NCBI GenBank assembly: GCA_905250075.1 | Contig: CAJNOP010000014.1 | Coordinates: 2,859,848 to 2,923,847 of the forward strand | Source of the DNA: Rotaria sp. Silwood1 | Taxonomy: Eukaryota; Rotifera; Eurotatoria; Philodinida; Philodinidae | Length of the DNA stretch: 64,000 nt | Direction of reading: 5' to 3' | In this document: positions 1 through 12,678 of the stretch, piece after piece | Layout: the number at the start of each line of letters is the position of its first letter | Numbering within the stretch: position 1 is the first letter of the stretch | Notes under the pieces: model-generated | Database searches by the model: none | What the model was told of the DNA's origin: nothing | The model's input: the letters and a program-made list of their open reading frames with translations, nothing else | Translations under genes and position numbers: made by a program

Positions 1-14
1 TATCTATTTCTTAC

Positions 15-3000
15 AGCTATTTCAACTGGATTTGGTGGTGGACCACGCCTTTCATTTGTTTCTTCTTCAATACCTGATAATAATTTACCAAAATCAATAC
101 GTAATGAAACAACAAAAAGTAAAACTAAGACAAAAAAATAAAATACATCTATTTAAACATATTTTATTTCAATAAATAAAAATACATACTGAGAAAGAAA
201 ATATATGAAATAGAATGGCAAATAAATTTAATAAATGGTTGTCGCATAATACGACCAATACTGCTACGTGGCATTAATATATAAGCGATTGATAATATTG
301 GAAAAAGTAAACCAACCAATGTTGTTATTAATATTTTAATAACTGAATGACGACGTCGAAATCCAGGTAAACCTTCATACCATAATGAAGCAAGTAATTG
401 TTGACAATGTGCATGTGAAACAAACTTAAGAAAATAAAAATAACAAAAAAACTAAAAAATTGTTTTTTGTTTTATTATTGTTTTACTTTTTTTTGTTTAT
501 AACGTATAGCTAATTTTAATCTTGATAAATGCATTTTTTCTGTTGTTTCTGATAATACTGGTGGATTTTCTGAATCATAATTTAATATAATTTCTAATTC
601 TTTTGATGAACGTGTTTCAGCTAATAAAGCAGCACTATACTCTTGACATTGTTGAGCTAATTGTTCATATTCTTGTTTAAATTCATTTTCAATACGTGAT
701 AAACGTTTTAATTCACGATTTAAATCAAATGCTGTCATTATTGGATCACGACTTGATAATGATATATAACATGGTGATGATAATGCTTTATATGCATTTA
801 TACGTGATCGTGAATGTCTTAAACTATCTTCTTTATTATATACAATACAATTTGAACAATCACATCGAACATCATGAGGTTCCGTAACTTTTTCTCCTAT
901 ACGAAAAAGAAAAACAGAATTCAAATTATTTATAATATTTTATTGAGATTTAAATATTTGTTTATTTTTTGACTCTTTTGAAAGTGTTTCTGAGCAGTCA
1001 AAAGCTATGGATTAGAATTAGCATACTGTCATCATCTGAATATGAATTTAGAAAACTTATCACAGTTTGTGTTAGAGAGTGATGAAATAACCTTCAACAG
1101 ATCCAAGTGAGATATAAAAAACCTCAAAAAGATAAGTGACCTTACGCCTTTTGCTCAGAGTTAGAGGTATTTAACTGAAATTTTAGCTTTGGACATGGTA
1201 AATGCCAACGAATCAAATGACGGTATTTCAATTTGAACTTTTGTCCACAGACTGATCTACTTGTCAATACCATGTCCTAATTTAAGCGAAACGAAAATTG
1301 CCGTGATCTATAAAGAAAAACGCTAACAATACATTTTGTAGAGTATCTTCTGCTGTACAAAATGATAAATTTTCCTTTCAAACTTTTGATCATCTCATTA
1401 GTTGTACTTTCGAAGTAGTCAAAACTAAATAAATATTTTGTCTTAAAGCTTCTGACTCATAGGTTAGATGGGCATTATAGATAATGTGAAATTCAATTGA
1501 ATTATCTCGAGAATCAAATGTTTTGATTTACGATAAAGATGAAACCTATAGATCAGCTTTACTCCCTTCGGAAAAGAAAACCTTGATGACATATAACATG
1601 AATTGTTTGAATTCCCTAAGGCTAAATCTAATAAAAAGATAATTCTAGTATTATATCAGATACATTAAACCATATAATCTAAATTTCTTTAAATTACATG
1701 AATAAATGAATGAAAGAAAGAATGAAGTCAGTATGAGTAATAGCAACTTGTAATTAGATCATATACAGTAATATCGAAAATTATTTTCAATGTTTTTTCT
1801 ACTATTGTATAAAAGTTTAAATAGTTATATGTGTAGAAAATTTTCGATGATAAGAACGACTGCTCATTTTCCAACGGAGAGTACCTGAAAAAGCGAAACC
1901 CATTGTTTTTTAATCTCTTTTAGCTTTTGTTTGAACTACATAGAGTAATAGAATAAACAATTCTTTACAAAATGAAACGTTTTTCAGCTGTCTACAACAT
2001 TTGTTGACCGAAATACATCAATCTCACGGAACACACAAAAAGTGGTTTTTTTTAGCTACTTCGTATAAAAACATCATTCTTTTGCATTTCTTTAAATTGA
2101 TGTATCTCGGTCAATAAACATTATAGACACCTGGGAAACGTTTCACTTGATAGAAAATTTTTTATTTTATCATTCTAAGTGGTTCAAGCAGATTTCTAGG
2201 AGATGAAAAACTTAACTTTCAGTTATTCAGAGTTTCTATCCTTGAAAAACTAACAATCCTTTTCATTTTAGAAAAGTCTCTACATCAATTACTATTTGAA
2301 GACGATATTTTTCAATACCTGGATGATACTAATAAAATCTTATTCAAACTATCTAAATTGATAGAGCAAACTGGGCTCTACAATATAAGACATGAGTAAG
2401 TTCTGTATGTTCCTTTTTTGATTGAGAATTTGACACTGAAAAAATTTCATCCCGAGCTCAGAGATATTTCACTTTTGTTTACTTTATTGTTTCCTGAAGT
2501 TCAAATAGAATTAATCTTTTTTTTGACATTTTATGTGCTAAAACTCTAAGGCAATTGATTGTCTGGAAATTTCGCCTTTGGGAATTTGCTAATCATTCTG
2601 TTGTATATATTATATATTTTTCTACTCAAACCACTGTTTGAACTCTTTATAGCGATTAACATGAGAAAATAAATCTTGTTGAATCATTTTCTTTATATAT
2701 TTAAAAGTTGAGTTCATTCTTAATTATCTTCTATTCATTGATAAGAGCAATGAATTGGTTTAAAACTCAATTGAAACTTCTTCGATATATTTCTCGCCTT
2801 CAATACAGCAAAAAAAAGAGAAATGATTGATTACAAGTGAATTTTTCAATACTCTCTTAATTATTAAATGATAAGTTTCAAAAAGTGTTTTTTGTTTAGA
2901 ATACGGTAAATGAATGGAAAATGTTTTTTTTTTCCTTTTTTTTTTTCGAGAAAAACTTATTATTCAATATAATTTTTCTTCATATATTCAATGAAAAAAC

Positions 3001-6000
3001 AAAAATCATATTCCTACCTCTTTCAAGTAGAATTTTAAGTATTTCATAATTATCTCGATGTGCAGCTAATATAACAGGTGTAATATCAGGTGTATACGAG
3101 CGAGATGTACTCAAATTAAGCTGTTCATGCACCTAAATATATATATAATATAATATAAATCATTCTATATATACATAATCATATTTATTGTGGAATTATT
3201 AAAATACACGCACGCACATACATATACATACACAAACATCTAGGAATTGTGCAGAGAAATGTTTTTTTTTTGCTTAAATATAAGCTACATTGATATAGTA
3301 AATACTAATTACTATTAATTAAATATCTACTGGATGCCATTCATGATATTTTTATTTTATACTAAGGTATGCTAGAGGTTTTATTAATATGGACATGAAG
3401 ATTGTTGTCGTGCTCAATTAAAATAATAAAAGAAAAAGGAATCTAATTACTCAAACACATTCACATACGAACATATTCATTCACTCACGCACACCAAAAA
3501 GAAACTTGGTGAAAAAATAATAATAATGAGGTTAGATTTTTTTTTGTTGTTATTATTATTCTCTTTTATTTATGTTTGTATGAAAATAAATTATTTTCTA
3601 ATAATAATTTGACATATCTCAAGGATAGAATTCAATCGTCATTCTATGGATTGCGTGAATATAAATAACAAAAAAAAAGAAGTAAAGCGAACAACAAATC
3701 ATAAAGAAAAGAAAATAATATATGTGTTATGAACAATGACTATGTGAATAGATGTATGTGCGACAAAAAAAAAATGAGCAGGTGCGTCTAAGTATACTGG
3801 CAGCAACAACGATCATCAAAATTTTTTTTTTTTTTTTGTAAAATTATTCTATTCATGCACGTCATGAGCGAAAAGAAGAAGAAGAAGAAAAAGAAGACGA
3901 AAATTTTTAATTCTCGCTTTTTATGCGGGCATAACGCCTACCGATTGCTGCTGCTCCTTTTTTCGTACTGCCTGTAGGAGAAATGACCATTTAGATTTCG
4001 AATTCTAAAAACAAATAACAAGTAGGAAAGGAAAAACAAAGAAAAATGAAGAAATTATGAAATAGAAAGATACGTTTTCAATGTATAACTAGACATAGCA
4101 AATAAATAAATAAATAAATAAATAAATAAATATTAAAATATAGAAGTTGAAATAGGCGTGCTCAACAATAAAGGGCTTGTACATGCTTGTAGTGCTATTA
4201 ATACTACAAAAAATGAATACAGTTGTAAATAAATACAATAAGCACAATATATTGTATGATAAAAGATATGTATATAAATTGATTGATGACTTTTCCAAGC
4301 AGAAGATAACTGATATGAATTGGATAAAGAAGATTTGGCATTTACAAGGAATAGAGAAGGCGGGTTGTAATTGTTGATTGAAGTTTTACTTTTTTTATCT
4401 ATTCGGTTAACATTTAATCACTTTACCCACCTCAAGATCATCCGCAGTGCTACCATTCTGTGTCGACGACAATAGATTTGGCTTTGATGGACGAAAGTAA
4501 GACCAAGCCAATTTTAACTATACTCCCCATATACATATACATATATATATATATACATATATTTATTTAATAATCATGCATTTTTATTAACACACGCAAT
4601 GTAAGAAAAAAATATTCAACTAACTTGTACAAAAAACTTTGGCTTACCTTTTGAGTAATATCATATTGTTGTTCTTTTTTCTCTTTTTCTAATGCATCTT
4701 GAGCCAAAGTAAATAATGGATTAGATTTATCAATTATGCCCATATTATTTGGATACTTAATTGAAAGAAAAAAATATAAAATTTATTTCGTTATTAGAAA
4801 TATGACTCTTTTTCTCTGAATATTTCTGCATAATAATCTTTCTGATCAACATTAATTTGGTCCCAAAAGATATATATATATTTCTTTTTTTTTTTTTGTT
4901 TTCTTAGTTTTGTCTATGTGTCTCATCAATTTATGTTGATAAATATAAAATAACTTTTCAATCGAACCAAATAGAATTTATTTATTACAAAAGATATGAA
5001 GCAGAAAATTGTTTTCCAATTCTCTATAGTATAGAACTGAAACAATTTAATTTAATCATATATTAGCATTGAATGTATTTGATATTGTTTTTCTTTTTAT
5101 AGAATAACTATTAACTATTGGAAATAATTGTGTGTGTATTTTGCGAATGTTTTATTTCATTTTAACTAATTGATCATCGATAAAAATCTATCAATCTATG
5201 ATATATGACATACATATTACGATGTCTTTTCATTCTTAATAGACAAGCACAACTGACTTACTCGATTGTTATCTGCATTAATGTTATTCTTTTGTTGTTG
5301 TTGTTTTAGATCTTCATGTTGAAGAAGTAATTCGACAGCTGTCAAGAGTATGATTATGCATTGATTATCTAATCAACTATAAACTAATAGTTATTTTACC
5401 CTCAACGAATTCTTCATCAATAGCATGTAATAAAGCTTCACCTGTGTCAACATTATAACTAAGTAATAATTCAATCATTTCAATATTTTCATATTCAATT
5501 GCTAGATTAAATAAAAATTAAATAGTAAAACAATATATATACATTTATATTTAAATTATAAAAACTAAACCTATGGAAAGTGCACTTCTGCCTAATGGAT
5601 CAAGACAATTAATATTTATTGGTGTCATCGGCATGTCAACATCAAGTAACGCTGCTGGTGTTCCTGTTGATATAGCAAGATATCGACGAGTTGTAGCCAT
5701 ATCACCACCTATAAAACAAGCATAGCATTAATCGACCTATCTTTTTTTTTATAACTATTCAAGAAATAAAAACAACAGATGCTATGCTATATTTATATCA
5801 GCTGTTGCAGCAGCTGACACAACACATCACTATTCGAGTTGTACTTTAAGACGAACAACAAAAAAATTTTTTTGTTTTTTGTTCCTTTTTATTTGCATAA
5901 AAACATTTTAAACCATGTCTAAGATACATATTTATATATATATATGTATATAGATATATTAATTAAAAATAGAAAATTTAATTTTCTTTCTTGTCAATGT

Positions 6001-6295
6001 TTTACTTTAATGATATATGTCGGAGAGATATACTTGAGAATTTGTTGATGATGCTCAAGTGGCATCATAGATTTGTTTGCTTATTTATCTATTACAATTA
6101 AAACTTACGTTCAACAGCAACAAGAAATTTTTTTTCATCTTGTGTTAATTCTGGTTCTCGTCGTATTTGTACCATTGTTTGTGTTGTAAATGAAGCTGAA
6201 TTAGTAAAATCCACAAATGATTCATTTGTTGCATGGCCTATTAACTTTTCTGCTTTGCGATAATCTTTCATGAGACGTTGTATAGCGCGCGACAT
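15..6295 (-). CDS. TRPC: TRPC-type transient receptor potential cation channel, N-terminal half (3' part outside the window)
   Basis: Non-selective, typically Ca2+-permeable plasma-membrane channel of the TRPC family. Exons on the minus strand, with consistent phases: 6295-6109, 5708-5571, 5501-5400, 5338-5262, 4755-4648, 4481-4431, 3971-3942, 3132-3018, 896-487, 424-190 and 124-15; a donor follows at 14-13 and the gene runs off the left edge. The start shown is MSRAIQRL; an in-frame Met at 6349 is possible but adds a leucine run. The sequence shows TRPC N-terminal ankyrin repeats ([18 protein letters not shown], then [18 protein letters not shown]), the TRPC block [10 protein letters not shown] with [18 protein letters not shown], a coiled-coil stretch ([15 protein letters not shown]), [12 protein letters not shown], and the pre-S1/S1 region ([28 protein letters not shown]). 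[12 protein letters not shown] ends the visible part. The pore and TRP box are not in the window. The exons at 4431-4481 and 3942-3971 are predicted from splice sites and phase only. The family is certain; the paralogue is not. Confidence 0.93.
1181..1286. repeat. Short inverted repeat in a TRPC intron
   Basis: The arms at about 1181-1208 and 1261-1286 are imperfect reverse complements sharing a GGACATGGTA-type core, separated by about 50 bases. This may be an old foldback element or part of a larger decayed repeat together with the one at 1.9-2.2 kb. No coding content. Confidence 0.4.
1901..2214. repeat. Foldback (long inverted-repeat) element in the 2.1 kb TRPC intron
   Basis: The core arms at 1973-2022 and 2096-2145 are about 50 bases each and largely complementary (both start TGAAACGTTT and end ATACATCAAT when read as the same strand). 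The pairing continues outward at lower identity to about 1901 and 2214. The loop is about 70 bases. It looks like a MITE-like foldback transposon; no transposase and no clear target-site duplication were found. Confidence 0.7.
4098..4132. repeat. (AAAT)n microsatellite
   Basis: About eight tandem AAAT units inside a TRPC intron. Open frames crossing it are artefacts of the repeat. Confidence 0.9.
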
Positions 6296-6349
6296 TTGGA
6301 CGGTGTCAAATAATAATAATAATAACAATAGACAATACTTAGTAGCCAC

Positions 6350-9300
6350 ACCGGCACAAAGTTAACTATACGAACGTATACATATATAGGTAGACTTTAA
6401 TTATAATAAAACAATAAAAAGAAAAGAAAAGAAAAGGTTCACTAATATTTGAAAATTCTTTTTTTCTTTTTTAATGAGATTTTCTTAAATTTATTTGATC
6501 TTGAATAGAATAATAATAAAGTGTGTAAGAAAGAAAAATACGAACTGAAAGAATTTATTACTATGATATTAAACGATAGTAAAGAGGAAGAAGAACTATT
6601 AGTCAAGATTGTCTTTGCACACAGACATACACACATATTAACGAGTCAAACGCTGCAAATAATGGTTACATATGATTTATTTTCAGTCCTCGTCGTCTTA
6701 TTATCATCAACGCGTGCAAACGCAACTGCGCGCATTAGAAAGATGCGAACAACGCAACAGCTTTCTTTTTGCTCGCTCCTCAACCCTACACATAAACACA
6801 AGCAGCGCGCATCTCGAGCGTCGTCATTCTAATGAAATTCTTTGTGCTTCGACACTGTTCTCTGTTTCTGTCTCTGTCTCTGTCTCTGTCTCTCTTTCTC
6901 GACTCGTTTCGGCAACGCTCTTTCTTTCTGTCTTTCTGTTGCTTCGATAGATAGTGACACTAACTGTAAAGCAAGTGCTGTCGATATCGTGTGCATGCTT
7001 ACACTCTATGTTTGCTTCTATCTCTTTTGATCGATCTCATCTCATCATCTAATGATGATGATAAGAAACGTAAATCTTTCATAAGATGTTGTATTCATCT
7101 CATAATATAGCCTTAGGAGTGATTATGAGGTGTTTGAAAGCCAATGAAACAATTGTTTCAGGATGTGAATATATAAATATAGACAATCAGAAATAGTTAT
7201 TATAGTTCTCATTTGTGTTCCTATTCTATTGCAACCGTTGTATTATTTAGTATGTTTGCCTTTATTTGATGCGTTACACAGGTAAACATGATTGTTCGAC
7301 ATAAAAAAGATTAAAAAAAAGTAAAAATAGAGAAAAAAACGAAGAGGAAAAACGGAAATTTACATCATTTTCACGGTTCTTCTAAAAGAGAATGTTGTTA
7401 ATGATGTTGGCGATGGATTTAATATGACATCGATAACGAATGAAAATAGAATAGACAAAACATTGTTTAACTATATATAAAAATATAAAACATCGAGTGA
7501 CAAACAATAGAATTGTTAATCATCGCTAACAATTTTCTCCTTCATTGATCACAATATTCTAAGCCGACGCATCAAATCTTTATTTCTCGATGTCTATCAA
7601 ATTCTCTCTTTCTAGAATCAATTGAGATCGTAGTGGAAGAAAGAGTATGTCAAGTAAATATCAACAGTTGTCGCGTATATGAAACTTGAATAATAGGCAT
7701 ATAGAGTCATATAGAAAAGTGGCTAGATAAACATTTATATGGCGAAATGAAAATTAAATTACATAAGCTATTATCCATATATAACCTTACCAATCCTATC
7801 TACGTTGACTCGTTGTCTGTTTTAGTAAAAGAACTTATGCCTTATTTTTTGCCGGACAATATAACTTGTTTGTAGTTGCACAACAGATAAGCTAAAGTCA
7901 ATCAGTCGCATAGACAAGAAGATCGAATCTGCATCTCGTTATTAATTAGAGAGATAGAATAAGATAGATAGAGAGAGAGAGATAGAGAAAGAGAAGGAGA
8001 AAGACATCATCAACGAATGAGCACTCGATCAATAAACTAAGCAATCTTTACTTGCTTTCTTTTTTTTTTCTTCTCTCTTCGTTCGTTTCTATATTTCAAC
8101 GATCAATACTCAGCATGATAGACAAGCAATCAATCCTTCTATCAAGACAATAAAAGTGTTAGTTAATACAAAAGGAAAAATCTCGAATAAAGAGATATAT
8201 AGACAAAGAAGACGAAAAAAAGAATGCATCTATTCTAATTTTTAATAAAATAACATGAAATACACTTCACAGTACTCTTTCAAAAAAAAATATAGTATCT
8301 AAAAATTGTTAGAAATACAATGTTACTAGTGTGAATAGTCAATCCTCAGCATTATAATGTCTAACTGGTGTGATGGTGTGCCACAAATACTTCGTAATAG
8401 AACGAGAAAGATAAGACGAGAGAAGAATCTAGGCATGAGAAAACATTGTAAAGTAGTATATAGTTGCGTCTAATTGATGCATTTATATTTTAATGTTAAA
8501 GAAATAAATTCTGTGAAACAAATTTGATTGCGAACAATGATTTTTCATTGAGTATTCATAATAATGAGGTCATATATGTTTTTTTTTAATCGATAAAGTT
8601 CAATAGAAAGAAAAATAAACGAAGACAAAGGCTAATTAATGATGCCTTTTTTTTTTCTTTTCTTTCCCGAAATTACCTTGGCGAACTGTCGAGCATAAAA
8701 GTATATATCAATTAATTAACATAGATACACAATGCGTGTGTGTGTGTGTATAACATATAGGCGGGATGAATAGTAGAAATAAGAAAAAAAAAGAAAGAAA
8801 CGGTTTTTCGTATGTTTGTGACTTTCTGACGATTCTCATCTGTCTTCATTAGATTGTGGACATGGAACACCCGTAGGCTTTATGTATCGAATAAAAGAAA
8901 AAAAAGAGAGAGAGAGAAAACTTGACATTTTACTATTCTTCCTTCCGGTATTTTATATACTAGAGACGAGACTATGATATTAAACTATTCGCCGAAGGGA
9001 TAAAAACAAAAAAAAATGACAACTGTTCAGTAAAACAAAGGTCCTATTGCTTCATCAAGATGATTAACCATTGTTGTCGTGAACAGTAGCAAGAACAACA
9101 GTAGGAAAAGCTGGAATATCAATAAATCAATGGGACGTTGGATATCGATGTCAATCTAAGAAGGGGAGAAAAAGCATTTGAGCGAAGTAAATGTCAATTG
9201 CGAAATATTATCAACTGAGCATAGAACTATCATACATGCGTAGAGACACACACACACATGTGTCATTGATCGGTTGAGATCTATCTGTATTTGATGAAAA

Positions 9301-12300
9301 GAAGGAAAAGAAGCATAGAGAGATTGAGAGAAACTCGAATAAACAAACCAACAGTACTCGTTACATACACATCATTTCTTCTAATACTGATGCTGCTGCT
9401 GCTGCTGATAGCGGAAATGAGGCGAGCAAAAAGACATTTGTCTTTCTACTGTCTGATATCTCTAATTTCTATGCAAATGATTATCAGTAATATTGCAACG
9501 ATTCTTGTTCTCAGCTATCATCTTAATATCATTTGCGTTTTCGATTCGAATTTGTATATATACATATATGTATATATATATAAATTTATTTATTTGTTTG
9601 TATGAAGACGAGCTCTTTTGTATAACTCGTTGAATTAATGACAAAGAACAGATGGAAACATCAACTGAAATCTAAGCAATCTTATATATTTGACAAGTCA
9701 TGAAATGAATATGATTATGATTGTCCATGCATTTCGATTAGCATCTATTTTGCATTCTCATGAATTCGTTAGTTGTGTAGAAAATATCATAATTAGAATT
9801 CTGTTTTTTTTTCAAACGAAACTCACATTTTTTTATTAATCTTGAATAAGAAAGAAGAAAAAAAGAGATTCGAAAAACTAAAAGATTTGTTTAAAATAAA
9901 ATTTATATTATTTTCATTACTGTTTATATCAGCAATAAAATGTCTGTTATTTACACTTCAAATTATCTAAATAAACAATGACTAGAATATTGATTGACTT
10001 GTTCTTTTTACAGGAAGCACGTAGGCAAGGGAAATATTTTTTTTTTTTGTCGATTGGCATCATTTAGCTTTAGTTAAGTTTGCCATATCAATGTATCTAT
10101 TATTGTTAATGGTCAATCAATAAACTTCAATTTCAACTTAAGATGAACAATTTCTTTTTGTGTGTGTGTTTTTTTTGCTATGAAAAAGATAATATGATTA
10201 TAGACAAAAAAAACGAAGATTTGATAATCGATGAACAAATTTTAAATATTCTTCAATTTCTTTGGTGAACTATAAACATGAATTATATGATTATTTTTGT
10301 AAATATTATTTCATTGAAGTGTATATATATATATATATAGATCATAATTATTTTTTCCGAAGATGAAAATAATATATATTTACACTCGTTTGTTTTTCTT
10401 TCAATCAAATCTATAGTCATATTTCTTTTACACGCTCTATAGTAGTAGTTAGAGTTGAAAAGAAGTTTAGTCTAATCCAGGATTATTTCATCGGATCGGT
10501 TGGATTTATCTTATATGCTAATAACAAGGAACAAGCGAAAACTGATCGAGGAATTTATGAAAAAAAGAACAAAATTTTGCTTTTAAGAAAAAATTAAACT
10601 TAGACGAATAAACTACAACAATAGAAAAAGAAACAACTAGAAGATGCCATTAGCGAATTGCAAATCAATACAAAGGAGTATAAATTTCTGTGATCCATAT
10701 AGCTTAAGAACTAGAATTTCTTTTCATTAAGTTATATCGAAATTAGTTTTGATAGAAAAATAGAACTAAGAGAAAAAAAGAATTCTAAGGGTATGATGAT
10801 TTCAAATATTTCAGGAAGCAATAGAAATACGAATGAAATTATTTTTTTTTTCTTTGCTAGACCTTATTTATATTTTGTGAAACACAATTTTTAATAGATA
10901 TTGATTTCTTGAGTTATTTATCATTGAATTCTATTTATTTCATGTATCAGGTTTTATTAGATTATGTTTTTAAACCTAAAATAAATTACTTACGTAACAT
11001 TTAAATAGATCTTACGTATATATTTTCAAAGATTGATGTATTCTATTTTCTTTTTATCGATCCATATGTAGTAGCACGTATATATCAGTTGTTAATAATG
11101 ACTGTCGACATAAACATTACTTCTCATCTCAACATAGAAAATTGCAGATTCATATCGATATTGATTGTAATCATCACAAACATTCATTGAAATCTCGTCG
11201 TTTGTTACAATCAACAGCACATTTTTAGCTAATTTTGTTCGTATGATTTCTTATCGTTATTACTATCATATGAAGGATTACGTGTCGTCAATTATAAGAA
11301 GAACGAGTCATAGTTTTATTGGAAATTTTACTTACGGATAATATTTGTAAAATGAAATTGGTTTTGATACAAAATAATAATTGAACTGTGTTATTCGAGA
11401 TAATATCATGAATATCCTGTATCATTTATTTATTCTTTATTAAATCCATTTCATTGTATTGTAAATCATTCATGTTGTCTTCATTATGTATATCATTGCT
11501 GTGAAATAACAAGATATTGAGTCGAAAAAGAGTTTACAATTGGATCTATTTAATATGTTCATAAATTAATATCTAATTGGGATGCTTTCTTTAATACTAA
11601 TAAACAATTAATCATAGGTCACATCGAAATGTCGTTATTTAGGGATACAATGAATGGCAAAACATGTATCTATGGTATTAATTCCAGATCAAGTGAAAAT
11701 AGTGAAGAAAACTAATTGAAAAAAATTATGTATAGTTTACTTTTCAGAACTCGTGAAAAGTTACAAACTTGAATATTCACTTGTTGATGCATAACTCGAT
11801 GAAAGATTACTTTTAAGTTCTGATAAACAAATAACTATAGCTATTCGTGAAGAAAACCACGATTATTTATTAAATTAAAGTTGAACTAAAATTAAAACAA
11901 ATATAACATAACAATATATGTATCGTCTCAGAAAAAATAGAACATGTTCACTTTTCATTTGATTCTTTACAAAGATTATTTTTCTGAATAATTTCTTTTA
12001 GTATAGACTTATGTAAACTCACATCGATACCCTCGATTTTTTTGAAAAACTTGAATATTATTAAAATAAAAGTTTGAATAGAGATTTGGTAACCTCAGCA
12101 AATGTCTATAGAATGTAGAAAAGATATTTTTGACGTCACTCTAGAATTTTTTTTACGTACCTATAAAAGATTTCAATTTGAATTCTTTTGCAGACTTTGT
12201 CAAGAATCAAAACGAAAGAAAACTATGTAATGTTCATAGATTACCCTCTGACATGAATACTAATTTTTGATTAGTCTCTAACTATTGATGATCTTATTAT

Positions 12301-12678
12301 GTTGAATAGCATAAAATTATTTATAGTTGCTCATTAATATGTAAAGCAATGGTAAATCATGAATAGAGATACGTACAAGAAGTCTGCAGAGAATGCTTTT
12401 TACGATCAAGGGAATAAAAAACAAAAAAAAAAGCAATTAAGCCACTTTTAGTGCTAGCATGCGCTAATAATAATTTTGAACGATTAGTTAAACATTCGTA
12501 CAACTCGTACTTAAGCTCTTTCATTTTCTTTCCTTTCAATCATTGATTGACTTTTGTCTTGATTGTCTATTATTTTGATGGACAATAAATAAATTATATT
12601 AGTATCTTATTTCAAATTTTCTATTTTATTAAATATATTAGTTTTCAAGTACATGAATAAAAAATATATAATTAAAAA
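6350..12678. other. Gene-free interval between the TRPC 5' end and the ABCG pseudogene
   Basis: About 6.3 kb of AT-rich sequence. I see no protein-like reading frame with splice sites and no recognisable RNA gene. It holds purine- and pyrimidine-rich microsatellites, for example near 6859-6896 and 7965-8000, short (AT)n and (TG)n tracts, and many homopolymers. The TRPC promoter and 5' UTR should lie in the first part, but I cannot place a transcription start. Confidence 0.6.
6859..6896. repeat. (TCTCTG)n-type pyrimidine-rich tandem repeat
   Basis: Roughly six near-perfect six-base units of TCTGTC type. Overlapping open frames rich in Ser/Val/Leu come only from the repeat. Confidence 0.85.

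Noticed and set aside
6521-7030. Overlapping plus-strand open frames near the TRPC 5' end
   Set aside because: Composition follows a pyrimidine-rich tandem repeat; there is no homology and no splice support.
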